This document shows positions 55,008-63,964 of a stretch of 64,000 nt of DNA, piece by piece (position 1 is the first letter of the stretch; each line of letters starts with the position of its first letter). The translations under genes and the position numbers were made by a program. Below the pieces are notes generated by a model. The model was not told where the DNA came from, made no database searches, and saw nothing but the letters and a program-made list of their open reading frames with translations. Origin of the DNA: an uncultured Niabella sp. (GTDB taxonomy: Bacteria; Bacteroidota; Bacteroidia; Chitinophagales; Chitinophagaceae); contig CAKSQK010000001.1 in NCBI GenBank assembly GCA_934486785.1, positions 62,001 through 126,000 on the forward strand. The letters run 5' to 3'.

Positions 55008-55973
55008 ATGATGAAAGTACTGGTTACAGGCGGGGCCGGGTTTATTGGTTCCAATCTTGTTGAAAAACTCCTGGGAGACAGCCGCGTTTCTCTCGTAAGG
55101 GTGCTCGATAATCTCTCCACCGGATCGGCTGACAACATCAAAGAATTTTTGATGGATAAGCGTTTTGAATGGATAGAAGGCGACATCAGGGATTTTGAAA
55201 CCTGCAAAAAAGCCTGTGCAGGAATAGACCTTGTTTCGCACCAGGCCGCTCTTGGCTCTGTGCCACGCTCTATTACTGACCCGCTTACCACCAACGCCGT
55301 AAACATTACGGGCACGCTAAACATCTTTGCTGCAGCAAAAGAAAGCGATGTGAAACGCGTGGTATATGCTGCCAGCTCATCTACCTATGGCGACCATCCC
55401 GGACTGCCAAAAACAGAAGATAAGATCGGCAATCCATTGTCGCCTTACGCTGTTACAAAATATGTGAACGAACTGTACGCGCGCATTTATACCAATGTGT
55501 ACAAACTTGAAATGATAGGATTGCGCTACTTTAATATTTTTGGACCCAGGCAAAGCCCCAACGGCCCTTATGCGGCCGTTATCCCGCTTTTCATCAGGGC
55601 ATTGCTTGAAAAAGAGCCGCCCACCATTAATGGCGATGGAAGCAACAGCCGGGATTTTACTTACGTGAGCAACGCTGTAAGCGCCAACATGCTGGCATTG
55701 TTTACCACCAACCCCGACGCGGTGGGCCAGGTGTATAATATCGCCTGCGGCGAACAAACTTCTTTAAACGAACTTTTTGATTCTTTGAAAGAACATGCAT
55801 CCTCAGCTATGGAAGCCATTTATGGCCCACCACGGCAGGGAGATGTGTTGCACAGCCTCGCCGATATTTCAAAAGCCAGGCAACTGCTGAAGTACGAACC
55901 GGAAATAACAATTACTGAAGGGCTATCTAAAACATTTGACTGGTACAAAAACAACAGGCATTATTTAAAATAA
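55008..55973 (+). CDS. NAD-dependent UDP-sugar 4-epimerase-like (WbpP/Gne type)
   Basis: A 321-residue short-chain dehydrogenase of the extended type. TGGAGFIGSN binds NAD, and the catalytic triad lies in ASSSTYG and in YAVTKYVNE (Tyr-x-x-x-Lys). HQAALGSVPRSITDPLTTNAVN and GLRYFNIFGPRQSPNGPYAAVIPLF match the WbpP/TviC group that epimerises UDP-GlcNAc or its uronic acid. It follows the Wzc-like gene by seven bases. The exact substrate is inferred. Confidence 0.88.
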   Translation: MMKVLVTGGAGFIGSNLVEKLLGDSRVSLVRVLDNLSTGSADNIKEFLMDKRFEWIEGDIRDFETCKKACAGIDLVSHQAALGSVPRSITDPLTTNAVNITGTLNIFAAAKESDVKRVVYAASSSTYGDHPGLPKTEDKIGNPLSPYAVTKYVNELYARIYTNVYKLEMIGLRYFNIFGPRQSPNGPYAAVIPLFIRALLEKEPPTINGDGSNSRDFTYVSNAVSANMLALFTTNPDAVGQVYNIACGEQTSLNELFDSLKEHASSAMEAIYGPPRQGDVLHSLADISKARQLLKYEPEITITEGLSKTFDWYKNNRHYLK

Positions 55974-56054
55974 CTTTGCCAGCAGCTATAAAAAATTTTA
56001 ACCGGAACAAAACCGGCAATAAATCATTATATCTTTTGTATTCATTCAAATCTC

Positions 56055-56065
56055 AAAAAAAAAAA
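56055..56065 (+). other. Run of 11 A at the rfbB start codon
   Basis: Eleven consecutive A run into the ATG of rfbB, the last being the A of the start codon. It lies in the leader, so length changes would alter translation efficiency, not frame. The phylum favours A-rich start contexts. Confidence 0.7.
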
Positions 56066-57144
56066 TGGCAAAAACAATTATTATTACTGGCGGCGCCGGT
56101 TTTATCGGATCTCATGTGGTAAGGCTGTTTGTAACAAAATACCCTGATTATAAAATTGTAAACCTTGATGCGCTTACATACGCCGGCAACCTTGAAAACC
56201 TGAAAGACATTGAAGGCAGCCCTAATTATTTTTTTGAAAAGGCAGACATTGTAAATGCAGATGAGATCAGCGCGATCTTTAAAAAATACAATCCTGACGG
56301 CGTGATTCACCTGGCGGCAGAAAGCCATGTGGACCGCTCTATACATTCCCCGCTGGATTTTGTGCACACCAACGTGATTGGAACCGTGAACCTTTTAAAT
56401 GCCGCAAGGGAACAATGGAAAGAAAGCTTACAGGCACACAACCACCAGGCTGAGCCTGCCGCTTTCCCGCGTTTTTACCATGTGTCTACCGATGAAGTGT
56501 ATGGCGCTTTAGGTGCCGAAGGCCTGTTTACTGAAGAAACGCCTTATGCGCCCAATTCTCCCTATTCGGCTTCAAAAGCTTCGTCTGATCATTTTGTAAG
56601 GGCCTACGGCGAAACCTATCACCTGCCTTTCGTGATCAGCAATTGCTCCAACAATTACGGGCCCAATCATTTTCCTGAAAAACTCATTCCGCTTTTTATC
56701 AACAACATCATAAAGAAAAAACCGCTGCCGGTGTATGGCGATGGCAAATACACGCGCGACTGGCTGTATGTAAAAGACCATGCCGTTGCAATAGACCTGA
56801 TCTTTCATAAAGGAAAAAATGGTGAAACGTATAACATTGGCGGCTTTAACGAATGGCAGAATATTGACCTGGTGAAACTCCTGGTAAAAAAAATGGATGA
56901 AAAATTAGGAAACCCCGAAGGTACCAGCGAATCGCTCATCACGTTTGTGAAAGACCGCCCCGGCCACGACCTGCGCTACGCAATTGATGCCACTAAGATC
57001 AATAAAGAACTGGGATGGTACCCTTCCGTAACTTTTGAAGAAGGCCTGACCAAAACCATTGACTGGTTTATGGACAACCAGGAATGGCTGAACAACGTTA
57101 CCAGCGGCGAGTACCAGACTTATTATGAAAAGCAGTATTCGTAA
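56065..57144 (+). CDS. rfbB: dTDP-glucose 4,6-dehydratase
   Basis: A 359-residue enzyme that converts dTDP-glucose to dTDP-4-keto-6-deoxyglucose on the path to dTDP-rhamnose and related sugars. TGGAGFIGSHVVR binds NAD, and HLAAESHVDRSIHSP, VSTDEVYG (catalytic Thr-Asp-Glu) and YSASKASSDHFVRAY (Tyr-x-x-x-Lys) are exact. It is followed 39 bases later by rfbA, the enzyme that makes its substrate. rfbC and rfbD are not in the window. Confidence 0.96.
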   Translation: MAKTIIITGGAGFIGSHVVRLFVTKYPDYKIVNLDALTYAGNLENLKDIEGSPNYFFEKADIVNADEISAIFKKYNPDGVIHLAAESHVDRSIHSPLDFVHTNVIGTVNLLNAAREQWKESLQAHNHQAEPAAFPRFYHVSTDEVYGALGAEGLFTEETPYAPNSPYSASKASSDHFVRAYGETYHLPFVISNCSNNYGPNHFPEKLIPLFINNIIKKKPLPVYGDGKYTRDWLYVKDHAVAIDLIFHKGKNGETYNIGGFNEWQNIDLVKLLVKKMDEKLGNPEGTSESLITFVKDRPGHDLRYAIDATKINKELGWYPSVTFEEGLTKTIDWFMDNQEWLNNVTSGEYQTYYEKQYS

Positions 57145-57183
57145 GCAATCTTAAAACATCAATCCCTCTAATATCTACAAATC

Positions 57184-58047
57184 ATGAAAGGAATTATACT
57201 CGCCGGCGGATCCGGCACAAGGCTTTACCCCATTACAAAGGCAATCAGTAAGCAACTGATGCCTATTTATGATAAACCCATGATCTATTACCCGCTTTCA
57301 ACGCTGCTGGGCGCAGGCATACGGGAAGTGCTGATTATTACCACCCCTGAAGACAACCCGGGGTTTGTGCGGCTACTGGGCGATGGATCGCGCATTGGCT
57401 GCAAATTTGAGTACGCCATACAGCAAGTGCCCAACGGCCTCGCCCAGGCTTTTGTAATCGGCTCCGATTTTATTGGTGATGATAAGGTGGCCCTGATTCT
57501 TGGTGATAATATTTTTTATGGCGTGGGCCTGGGTAAACAATTAAAAAATCTGACTGATGTGGAAGGCGGCTATGTTTTTGCCTACCGCGTGTCTGACCCT
57601 GAAAGATATGGCGTGGTTGAATTTGATGAAAATATGAACGCCGTTTCTATTGAAGAAAAACCCCAACAGCCCAAATCGAACTACGCCGTACCGGGGCTTT
57701 ATTTTTACGATAACTCTGTTGTAAAAATTGCCCGCGAATTAAAACCTTCTCCACGTGGCGAGTATGAGATCACCGATGTAAACAAGCAATACCTGCTGCA
57801 AAACCAACTGCGCGTTTCAGTATTGGATCGCGGCACGGCATGGCTTGACACGGGAACCTTTGACTCGCTGACCGATGCCTCGGAATTTGTGCGCGTGATA
57901 GAAAAAAGACAGGGCATGAAAATAGGCTGTATCGAAGAGATCGCTTACAGAAACGGCTTCATCAGTAAAGAGCAACTGAATGTATTGGCTGATGAGCTGA
58001 TCAAAAGCGGTTACGGAGAATATTTGAAAGGCCTGATCAAAGAGTAG
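57184..58047 (+). CDS. rfbA: Glucose-1-phosphate thymidylyltransferase
   Basis: A 287-residue nucleotidyltransferase that makes dTDP-glucose from glucose-1-phosphate and dTTP. The activation loop [30 protein letters not shown] contains the catalytic Arg and Lys. [10 protein letters not shown] and [26 protein letters not shown] complete the pocket. Order rfbB-rfbA fits the exopolysaccharide operon. Glycosyltransferases, Wzx and Wzy are absent from the window, so the locus must continue elsewhere. Confidence 0.96.
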   Translation: MKGIILAGGSGTRLYPITKAISKQLMPIYDKPMIYYPLSTLLGAGIREVLIITTPEDNPGFVRLLGDGSRIGCKFEYAIQQVPNGLAQAFVIGSDFIGDDKVALILGDNIFYGVGLGKQLKNLTDVEGGYVFAYRVSDPERYGVVEFDENMNAVSIEEKPQQPKSNYAVPGLYFYDNSVVKIARELKPSPRGEYEITDVNKQYLLQNQLRVSVLDRGTAWLDTGTFDSLTDASEFVRVIEKRQGMKIGCIEEIAYRNGFISKEQLNVLADELIKSGYGEYLKGLIKE

Positions 58048-58074
58048 CATCATTTCGCCTACCGGCGGAAAGAA

Positions 58075-58464
58075 TTACAAATTTGCCACGATCCGCTCGC
58101 GGATCTCATTCATTTCTTCTGGTGACAAGGTTAGCTTTTCCTGCACAAAGTTAATGTCGTTGGCATTGCTGATGGGGATGAGGTGCATGTGCGCGTGCGG
58201 CACTTCAATACCAATCACGCTTATGCCGCAACGGTTACAGTTGAAAGACTTTTCGATGGCTTTTGCAATAGGTTTGGCAAAAACCAGCATTTCAGAAAGA
58301 TATTCATCGGGCACATCAAACAGGTTGTCCACTTCTATCTTAGGTATTACAAGCGTATGCCCTTTGCGCAGCGGAAAAATATCAAGGAATGCGTAAAACT
58401 TATCGTTTTCAGCAATTTTGTATGAAGGGATTTCGCCCGCGATGATCTTTGAAAAGATGGTCAT
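58075..58464 (-). CDS. HIT family nucleotide-binding hydrolase
   Basis: A 129-residue protein of the Hint branch. The histidine triad is VPHAHMHLIPI, and the N-terminal FSKIIAGEIPSYKIAENDKFYAF and GHTLVIPK blocks are typical. Hint enzymes hydrolyse adenosine phosphoramidates; the cellular role is unclear. It is followed in the leftward direction by nothing close, and preceded by greA, which shares its orientation and lies 43 bases upstream, so the two may be cotranscribed. Confidence 0.93.
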   Translation of the reverse strand: MTIFSKIIAGEIPSYKIAENDKFYAFLDIFPLRKGHTLVIPKIEVDNLFDVPDEYLSEMLVFAKPIAKAIEKSFNCNRCGISVIGIEVPHAHMHLIPISNANDINFVQEKLTLSPEEMNEIRERIVANL

Positions 58465-58507
58465 AAAAAAATATTGATGGAAAGATACAGTATAAAATAG
58501 TTACTGA

Positions 58508-58981
58508 TTAAACCGTGATCTCGTCAATTTTAAACTCAAGCATTCCGGCAGGGGCCTGTATTTGTGCAATTTCACCGGGCTCCTTGCCCAAAATGCCTTT
58601 ACCAATGGGCGAGGCCACAGAAATTTTACCAGCTTTCAAATCTGCCTCCTGCTCACTCACAAGCTGGTAAGTAACCTGCTTTTTTGTTTTCATATTGGTG
58701 AGCGTTACTTTGGTTAGTATTGAAACCTTACTGGTATTGATAGATGATTCATCGAGCACCCGCACGTTGGCCAGCGCACCTTCCAGCGCGGCAATTTTTG
58801 CCTCTAAAAGCCCTTGTGCTTCTTTTGCCGCATCATACTCGGCATTTTCCTTCAGGTCGCCTTTTTCCCTTGCTTCGGCAATAGCCTTACTGGCAGCCGG
58901 GCGCTCAACAGCCTTCATACGCTGCAGGTCTTCTTTCATTTGCTCAAGTGTTTCTTTCGTTACATATTGTACGCCATTCAT
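58508..58981 (-). CDS. greA: Transcription elongation factor GreA
   Basis: A 157-residue factor that rescues backtracked RNA polymerase by stimulating transcript cleavage. The N-terminal coiled coil (about 8-75) includes the acidic tip in GDLKENAEYDAAKE (Asp/Glu loop), and the C-terminal FKBP-like domain ends with ASPIGKGILGKEPGEIAQIQAP. Length is normal. Its upstream side is closed off by a terminator for the preceding leftward gene. Confidence 0.96.
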   Translation of the reverse strand: MNGVQYVTKETLEQMKEDLQRMKAVERPAASKAIAEAREKGDLKENAEYDAAKEAQGLLEAKIAALEGALANVRVLDESSINTSKVSILTKVTLTNMKTKKQVTYQLVSEQEADLKAGKISVASPIGKGILGKEPGEIAQIQAPAGMLEFKIDEITV

Positions 58982-59005
58982 AGTTGTATGCTTTATATCA
59001 GACAG

Positions 59006-59043
59006 AAAAAAATAACAACGCCTCAGTTTTACCTGAAGCGTTG
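59006..59043 (-). terminator. Terminator between the dehydrogenase gene and greA
   Basis: CAACGC/CTCAG pairs with CTGA/GCGTTG (59016-59043). On the minus strand it is followed by TTATTTTTTT. It would end the leftward dehydrogenase transcript before greA. Confidence 0.7.
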
Positions 59044-59113
59044 CATGAAGTATTTCTACAAATATAAAAAAATAGATTGGAAATAAAAAAATGAAAAGAG
59101 GAGGAAAGTTTAG

Positions 59114-59157
59114 CTGGTACCAGTTAGCGGTTACCGGTTACCAGTTATCAGTTAACT
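59114..59157. repeat. GTTACC/CAGTTA simple repeat
   Basis: CTGGTACCAG, then GTTAGCGGTTACCGGTTACC, then AGTTATCAGTTAAC: several short words related to GTTACCAGTTA, some self-complementary. It lies just past the stop of the dehydrogenase gene and has no coding potential. Confidence 0.6.
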
Positions 59158-60076
59158 AAATTTCTAATTTCTCTAGGGTTACCGTTACCATTTTTAAAAA
59201 TGCTTCGTGGCTGTAACCTGCAATATGGGGCGTAACAATTACATTATCCTGTGCGGTAAGCCAGGCAAGCTGTTCTTTCTGCTCTTGTGTAAAAGTATCC
59301 AGCTTTTCATTTTCAAGCACATCCAGGCAGGCGCCGGAAATGTGGCCCTGCTTTAACCCTTCAACCAGATCGGCTATTTTTACCACTTTTCCCCGCGAGG
59401 CATTGAGTATGATGGGCTTCTGTTCCATTTTATGGATCAGCTCACGGTTTAGCATGTGGTGCGTAAACCGGGTAAGCGGCACATTAAAGCTGATCACATC
59501 GCTGTATTTACACACCTCTTCTAAAGAAGCTTCTTTTACAAAACTGTGTGCAAAATCTGTTTTATATTTATCAAACGCCAGCACTGCAACGTTAAAAGGA
59601 GCCAGCAACCTTGCAAAGCTGCTACCCGTGTTGCCATAACCAACAATGCCTACCGTTTTGCCGGTAAGTTCTGTGCCGCGGTTGGCGTTTCGTTTCCAAA
59701 CAAATTGTTTTACTTCCTGGCTTGCAACCACAATTCTGTTGAGCAATGCCAGCAACATTCCCAGGCTGTGCTCTGCCACCGCGTTGCGGTTGCCTTCCGG
59801 GCTGCTTACGCATTTGATGCCTTTACTTTCTGCATATGGCACGTCTATCAGCTCCATGCCGCTGCCCAATCTGCCAATCCATTTCAGGCTGGTGCACGCA
59901 TCCAGCAGCTCTTTATCAACTGTAATTCTTGTGGTAAGAATGAGGCCTGTTATATCGGCCGCCTGCGCTTTTAATTCATCATAGGTTATTTCGGGCGCAT
60001 ACACTACCGTGTAGCCTTTTTGTTTTAATGCCTGCTGTAAATACGGGTGCGAATTGCCGGTGATAATTGCTTTCAT
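59156..60076 (-). CDS. D-2-hydroxyacid dehydrogenase family protein
   Basis: A 306-residue NAD-dependent dehydrogenase, close to phosphoglycerate dehydrogenase in layout. The dinucleotide motif is [15 protein letters not shown]. Catalytic Arg is in LNASRGKVV, Glu in the [10 protein letters not shown] segment and His in [14 protein letters not shown]. The ATG at 60076 is preferred to a start ten codons upstream. It lies 79 bases after the rsmA stop on the same strand. No serine-pathway genes are nearby, so the substrate is open. Confidence 0.88.
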   Translation of the reverse strand: MKAIITGNSHPYLQQALKQKGYTVVYAPEITYDELKAQAADITGLILTTRITVDKELLDACTSLKWIGRLGSGMELIDVPYAESKGIKCVSSPEGNRNAVAEHSLGMLLALLNRIVVASQEVKQFVWKRNANRGTELTGKTVGIVGYGNTGSSFARLLAPFNVAVLAFDKYKTDFAHSFVKEASLEEVCKYSDVISFNVPLTRFTHHMLNRELIHKMEQKPIILNASRGKVVKIADLVEGLKQGHISGACLDVLENEKLDTFTQEQKEQLAWLTAQDNVIVTPHIAGYSHEAFLKMVTVTLEKLEI

Positions 60077-60155
60077 TTTATGCTTTGGTTTCACGCAAAG
60101 AAACAAAGTTTACATAAAACCAGGGCCAATAATTAGCCTGTTGCCTTTGCGCAAT

Positions 60156-60911
60156 CTATGATCTCATTTTAAAAGTGAGCGAGGCAAAATCATCCACGCT
60201 AAGCTGTTCTGCGCGTTTGTCAAATATGGCATCGTTCAAAACTTCTGCATCAAACAATGCCCGAACGGCGTTCCGGAGCGTTTTGCGGCGCTGGTTGAAG
60301 GCGGCTTTTACCACAATAAAAAATGCTCTTTCCGACTTCATGACCGGTACATCTTCGCGGCGGTACAATTTTATTACACCGCTTTTTACTTTTGGCGGCG
60401 GCGTAAAACATTGCTCGCTTACGTCAAACAAATAACTGACGGTATAAAATGCTTGAACCAGTACGCTTAAAACGCCATATATTTTATTGCCCGGAGGCGC
60501 CGCCACGCGCTGCGCCACTTCTTTTTGAAACATGCCTACCATTACAGGCACCTGCTGCCGCCAGTCTAAAATCTTAAATAGTATTTGCGTGGAAATATTG
60601 TAAGGGAAATTGCCCACAATTGTGAATGCTCCGTCAAATGGAGCGTCAATTTCCAAAAAGCTTTTATGAATGATCTTTCCTTCCAGCGCCGGGTAGTTGG
60701 CGGCCAGATATTGTACTTTTTCTTCATCCAGCTCCACAGCCTTAAAGCTGATGCCCGGTATGTGTAAAAGATATTTTGTAAGCGCGCCGCCGCCAGGGCC
60801 CACTTCCAGCAATTGCGTAAAACTTTCCTGCTGCAGGGCATCCACAATTTTTTTGCAGATGTTCTCATCTTTTAAAAAATGCTGTCCCAGCGATTTCTTT
60901 AAAACATACAT
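60156..60911 (-). CDS. rsmA: 16S rRNA dimethyladenosine transferase (KsgA)
   Basis: A 251-residue methyltransferase that dimethylates two adenines near the 3' end of 16S rRNA. SLGQHFLKDENICKKI starts the SAM-binding region, GPGGGALTKYLL is motif I, and VGNFPYNISTQILF is the catalytic NxPY motif. PPPKVKSGVIKL and the FNQRRKTLRNA block lead into the RNA-binding lobe. Length is normal. A full -7 element ends four bases before its ATG. Confidence 0.96.
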   Translation of the reverse strand: MYVLKKSLGQHFLKDENICKKIVDALQQESFTQLLEVGPGGGALTKYLLHIPGISFKAVELDEEKVQYLAANYPALEGKIIHKSFLEIDAPFDGAFTIVGNFPYNISTQILFKILDWRQQVPVMVGMFQKEVAQRVAAPPGNKIYGVLSVLVQAFYTVSYLFDVSEQCFTPPPKVKSGVIKLYRREDVPVMKSERAFFIVVKAAFNQRRKTLRNAVRALFDAEVLNDAIFDKRAEQLSVDDFASLTFKMRS

Positions 60912-60915
60912 CGTG

Positions 60916-60923
60916 CAAATGTA
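60916..60923 (-). promoter_or_regulatory. -7 promoter element abutting rsmA
   Basis: Minus-strand TACATTTG ends four bases before the rsmA ATG. A message from it would be leaderless. It lies beyond the terminator of the upstream POT gene, so rsmA needs its own promoter. Confidence 0.5.
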
Positions 60924-60945
60924 TCATTTCTTGCAGGTATCGTAT

Positions 60946-60976
60946 TAAAAAAGCGCCACCGGTTACCGGCAGCGCT
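60946..60976 (-). terminator. Terminator of the second POT gene
   Basis: AGCGC and CCGG (60952-60963) pair with CCGG and GCGCT (60966-60976), followed on the minus strand by TTTTTTAATA. It separates the POT gene from rsmA. Confidence 0.7.
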
Positions 60977-60999
60977 GCAAATATTTTTTATATGACCAA

Positions 61000-62529
61000 T
61001 TAATGGATGCCTTTCATAAACCTGTTGAGGAAGGGAGAAAGCAGCAGCAGTAATACTCCCGAACCCAGCATGAGGTAAGTGATAAAGGGATAAAGATCAA
61101 AATTGTATTTTTTCAGGATCTCTTCTAAAGTGGCGGCCAGGTAGTTGCCAATAGCAAAGCTTGCCATCCACACACCCATCATGATGGATACAATTTTGTG
61201 TGGCGAAAGCTTGGTTACCATTGAAAGCCCGATGGGCGACAGCATTAATTCACCAATGGTAAGCAATATATAAACCACTATTAGCCACATGGGGCTAACC
61301 AGTTCCCCGCTGCCTGCCTTGTTGCTTGCAAGGGTCATAATATAAAATGCTATGGCACCTATAAACATAGCCAACGCAAATTTTACCGGTGTACGCGGGT
61401 TCATTCTGTTTTTCGACAACCGCACCCATAACCAGGAGAAAATTGGCGCCAGCGCCACAATGGCTATTGGATTGACATTTTGAAACCAGGTGGTGGGGAT
61501 TAAAAAACTACCCACCTGGCGGTTGGTATTTTCTTCGGCAAAAAGATTGAATGTACCGCCCGCCTGCTCAAAACCGGCCCAGAAAACAATATTAAATATA
61601 GCCAGCACAATGATCACAATCACGCGCGTCCACTCGGTAGAACCGCTGGTGCCCTTTGCAATTGACATCAATAAAAAGCCACCGCCTGCAATAACCATTA
61701 TCCAGATAAGTACGGTTTGCATGGTGGGTGAAATAGCGCCCCATAAATACATAACGGCCACTACAAATACCACGTTGGCCAGCGTGTAAATTATAATATT
61801 TCGCCAGTCCTTAGCCACCAGGGAACTGCGTCCTTTTTCTGCTTCGCCGGGCGGCAGCCCCAAATTAAGAAGCGTGTTTTGGCGTGCATAAAACCAGATA
61901 ACGCCAATGACCATACCGATACCCGCAGCCAGGTAACCATAAGGCCAGCCGGCTCTTTCGCCCAGCGTGCCTGCAATAAACGGCGAAAGAAATGCGCCAA
62001 TATTGATGCCCATATAAAAAATGGTAAAGGCCCCATCCTTTCGCGGGTCATTGTTATCATACAAATCACCAACAATGGTGGAAATATTAGGCTTGAAAAA
62101 ACCGTTGCCCAGGATAAGCACTCCCAGGCCCAGGTAAAAAATCCATTTTCTGCCTTCCACGTCAGATGTTATCCAATCTGCAGCAGCGGCGGCAAGCATA
62201 AATTGCCCGATTGCCATAGTAAGCCCGCCAATAAAAATAGTAACCCTTCGGCCTAAAATTTTATCTGCGAACCAGCCGCCGATAATGGGCGTAACATACA
62301 CCAACCCTGTAAAAATTCCGTATATCTTTAAAGCTTCAGCCCTGTCCATACCAAAGCCGCCTGCAGCCAGTTCCGCCGTAAGAAAAATAGTCAGCAGCGC
62401 ACGCATACCGTAGTAACTAAAGCGTTCCCACATTTCAGTAAAAAACAAAGAGTATAGCCCTTTGGGATGCCCTTTTGCAGCAACAGGAATTTCGCTTTGC
62501 AGGTTTAGTTTTGAACTTTCTTTTTGCAT
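61000..62529 (-). CDS. POT family proton-dependent oligopeptide transporter (second copy)
   Basis: A 509-residue peptide transporter. The N-terminal YSLFFTEMWERFSYYGMRALL carries the ExxERFxYYG proton-coupling motif, and FFKPNISTIVGDLYDNNDPRKDGAF and FYMGINIGAFLSPFIAGTLGE are family signatures. About 14 helices are visible. Unlike the POT protein at 39 kb it keeps the canonical YYG and has no large soluble insertion. It is a single leftward gene with its own terminator. Confidence 0.94.
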   Translation of the reverse strand: MQKESSKLNLQSEIPVAAKGHPKGLYSLFFTEMWERFSYYGMRALLTIFLTAELAAGGFGMDRAEALKIYGIFTGLVYVTPIIGGWFADKILGRRVTIFIGGLTMAIGQFMLAAAAADWITSDVEGRKWIFYLGLGVLILGNGFFKPNISTIVGDLYDNNDPRKDGAFTIFYMGINIGAFLSPFIAGTLGERAGWPYGYLAAGIGMVIGVIWFYARQNTLLNLGLPPGEAEKGRSSLVAKDWRNIIIYTLANVVFVVAVMYLWGAISPTMQTVLIWIMVIAGGGFLLMSIAKGTSGSTEWTRVIVIIVLAIFNIVFWAGFEQAGGTFNLFAEENTNRQVGSFLIPTTWFQNVNPIAIVALAPIFSWLWVRLSKNRMNPRTPVKFALAMFIGAIAFYIMTLASNKAGSGELVSPMWLIVVYILLTIGELMLSPIGLSMVTKLSPHKIVSIMMGVWMASFAIGNYLAATLEEILKKYNFDLYPFITYLMLGSGVLLLLLSPFLNRFMKGIH

Positions 62530-62688
62530 ATAACAAGTTTAATTAAAAACAATAAAATTAAACAAGCAAAGTAATAAAAATATATGATTTACTTTCTTTG
62601 ATTTTTTAATCGTTACATCATTGGAATTTTTAGCATTTTTTTGCATCTTCAAGCCGTTATTCAATAATCAAATAAAAAGAGATGCTTT

Positions 62689-62724
62689 AAAAGAGGCTGT
62701 CTCAAAAAGGCAGCCTCTTTTTTT
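62689..62724 (+). terminator. Strong terminator-like hairpin upstream of dinB
   Basis: AAAAGAGGCTG (62689-62699) pairs with CAGCCTCTTTT (62711-62721), followed by three more T. The GAGGCTGTCTCAAAAAGGCAG core resembles the ends of insertion sequences and terminators seen in this phylum (from memory). No known gene points into it from the left. Confidence 0.75.
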
Positions 62725-62797
62725 ATACAGAACAAAATGCCCGCTGCCGCATTTATATAAAAGCAGCATTTGTTATACCTTCATCACAGCTAAAAAA

Positions 62798-63964
62798 ATA
62801 TTTATCAGCGATCCAAAATCCTATATCGCCCATTTCGATCTTGATTCATTTTTTGTGTCGGTAGAGATCCTCGCAAACCCATCGCTCAAGGGCAAGCCGG
62901 TTATTGTAGGCGGCAGCGCCGAAAGAGGGGTGGTTTCCACATGCAGTTACGAGGCGCGAAAATTTGGCGTTCATTCAGCCATGCCCATGCGCACGGCCAT
63001 AAAACTTTGTCCTCACGCAGTTATTTTGCACGGTTCGCACGACCGGTATGCACATTATTCCGGTATTGTTACGGAGATCATTGCATCTAAAGTGCCATTG
63101 TTTCAAAAAGCATCAGTAGATGAGTTTTATTGCGACCTTACAGGCATGGACCGCTTTTTTAACGTACCCCTTTACACCCGGAACCTGCGCGAGCATATTA
63201 TAAAAGAAACAGGGCTGCCTATTTCCTGCGGGCTTTCGTCAGCAAAATATATTAGTAAAATGGCTACCAATGAAGCAAAGCCAAATGGTTTTTTAGAAGT
63301 GCCGCATGGAAAAGAAAAAGAATTTTTGTGGCCGCTGGGCATTGATAAAATTTCCGGCGTGGGCAAACAAACAGAACCCAGGCTGCGGGCCATGGGACTG
63401 CACACTCTGGGCGATATTGCCAAAACCCCTAAAACCGTTTTGACAGCGAAACTGGGCAAATGGGGCGGGGAGCTCTGGAATAAAGCGCAAGGCATTGGCA
63501 GTGCCGAAATTGAAACCGGCTGGGACCAGAAAAGCATGAGCCGCGAAACCACTTTTCATGAAAACCAGTCTGACATTGCTTTTTTGCACAGCCAACTGGT
63601 ACGCCTTACCGAAAGAAACGCTTTTGACCTGCGGCAGGACAATAAGCTTACCGGCTGCCTCACCATAAAGATCCGTTACAGCGATTTTGAGACCATTAGC
63701 CGGCAGGAAACAATTGGTTTTACCGCGCTTGATGATGAACTGATCGCAAAAGCCAAACAACTATTTGATAAATTTTATCAAAAGGAAAGGCCTGTAAGGC
63801 TTTTGGGCGTACGCTTCAGCCACCTGGCCGATAGCGGCATGCAAATGGATCTGTTCAGCAGGGATGAAGAAAAATTGAGCCTTTATAAAGCTGTAGATGA
63901 TATAAAGAACCGCTTTGGCAATAAAGCCGTAACCAAAGCTGCTGTAAAAGGAAAGAAGTTGTAA
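62798..63964 (+). CDS. dinB: DNA polymerase IV (Y-family)
   Basis: An approximately 389-residue translesion polymerase. Catalytic motifs are AHFDLDSFFVSVE (first Asp), the STCSYEARKFGVHSAMP block and KASVDEFYCDLTG (Asp-Glu). A GLSSAKYISKMATNEAKPNG segment, the helix-hairpin-helix IDKISGVGKQTEPRL and the little-finger domain follow. The start is unresolved: between the hairpin at 62724 and the first motif there is no in-frame ATG, GTG or TTG. The only conventional start in frame is a TTG at 62621, which would translate across the hairpin. An ATA at 62798 is used here as a position marker. Confidence 0.9.
   Translation: MFISDPKSYIAHFDLDSFFVSVEILANPSLKGKPVIVGGSAERGVVSTCSYEARKFGVHSAMPMRTAIKLCPHAVILHGSHDRYAHYSGIVTEIIASKVPLFQKASVDEFYCDLTGMDRFFNVPLYTRNLREHIIKETGLPISCGLSSAKYISKMATNEAKPNGFLEVPHGKEKEFLWPLGIDKISGVGKQTEPRLRAMGLHTLGDIAKTPKTVLTAKLGKWGGELWNKAQGIGSAEIETGWDQKSMSRETTFHENQSDIAFLHSQLVRLTERNAFDLRQDNKLTGCLTIKIRYSDFETISRQETIGFTALDDELIAKAKQLFDKFYQKERPVRLLGVRFSHLADSGMQMDLFSRDEEKLSLYKAVDDIKNRFGNKAVTKAAVKGKKL

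Noticed and set aside
62689..62724. Intact insertion sequence at the hairpin upstream of dinB
   Set aside because: The GAGGCTGTCTCAAAA core recalls insertion-sequence ends, but no transposase frame or second end is nearby.
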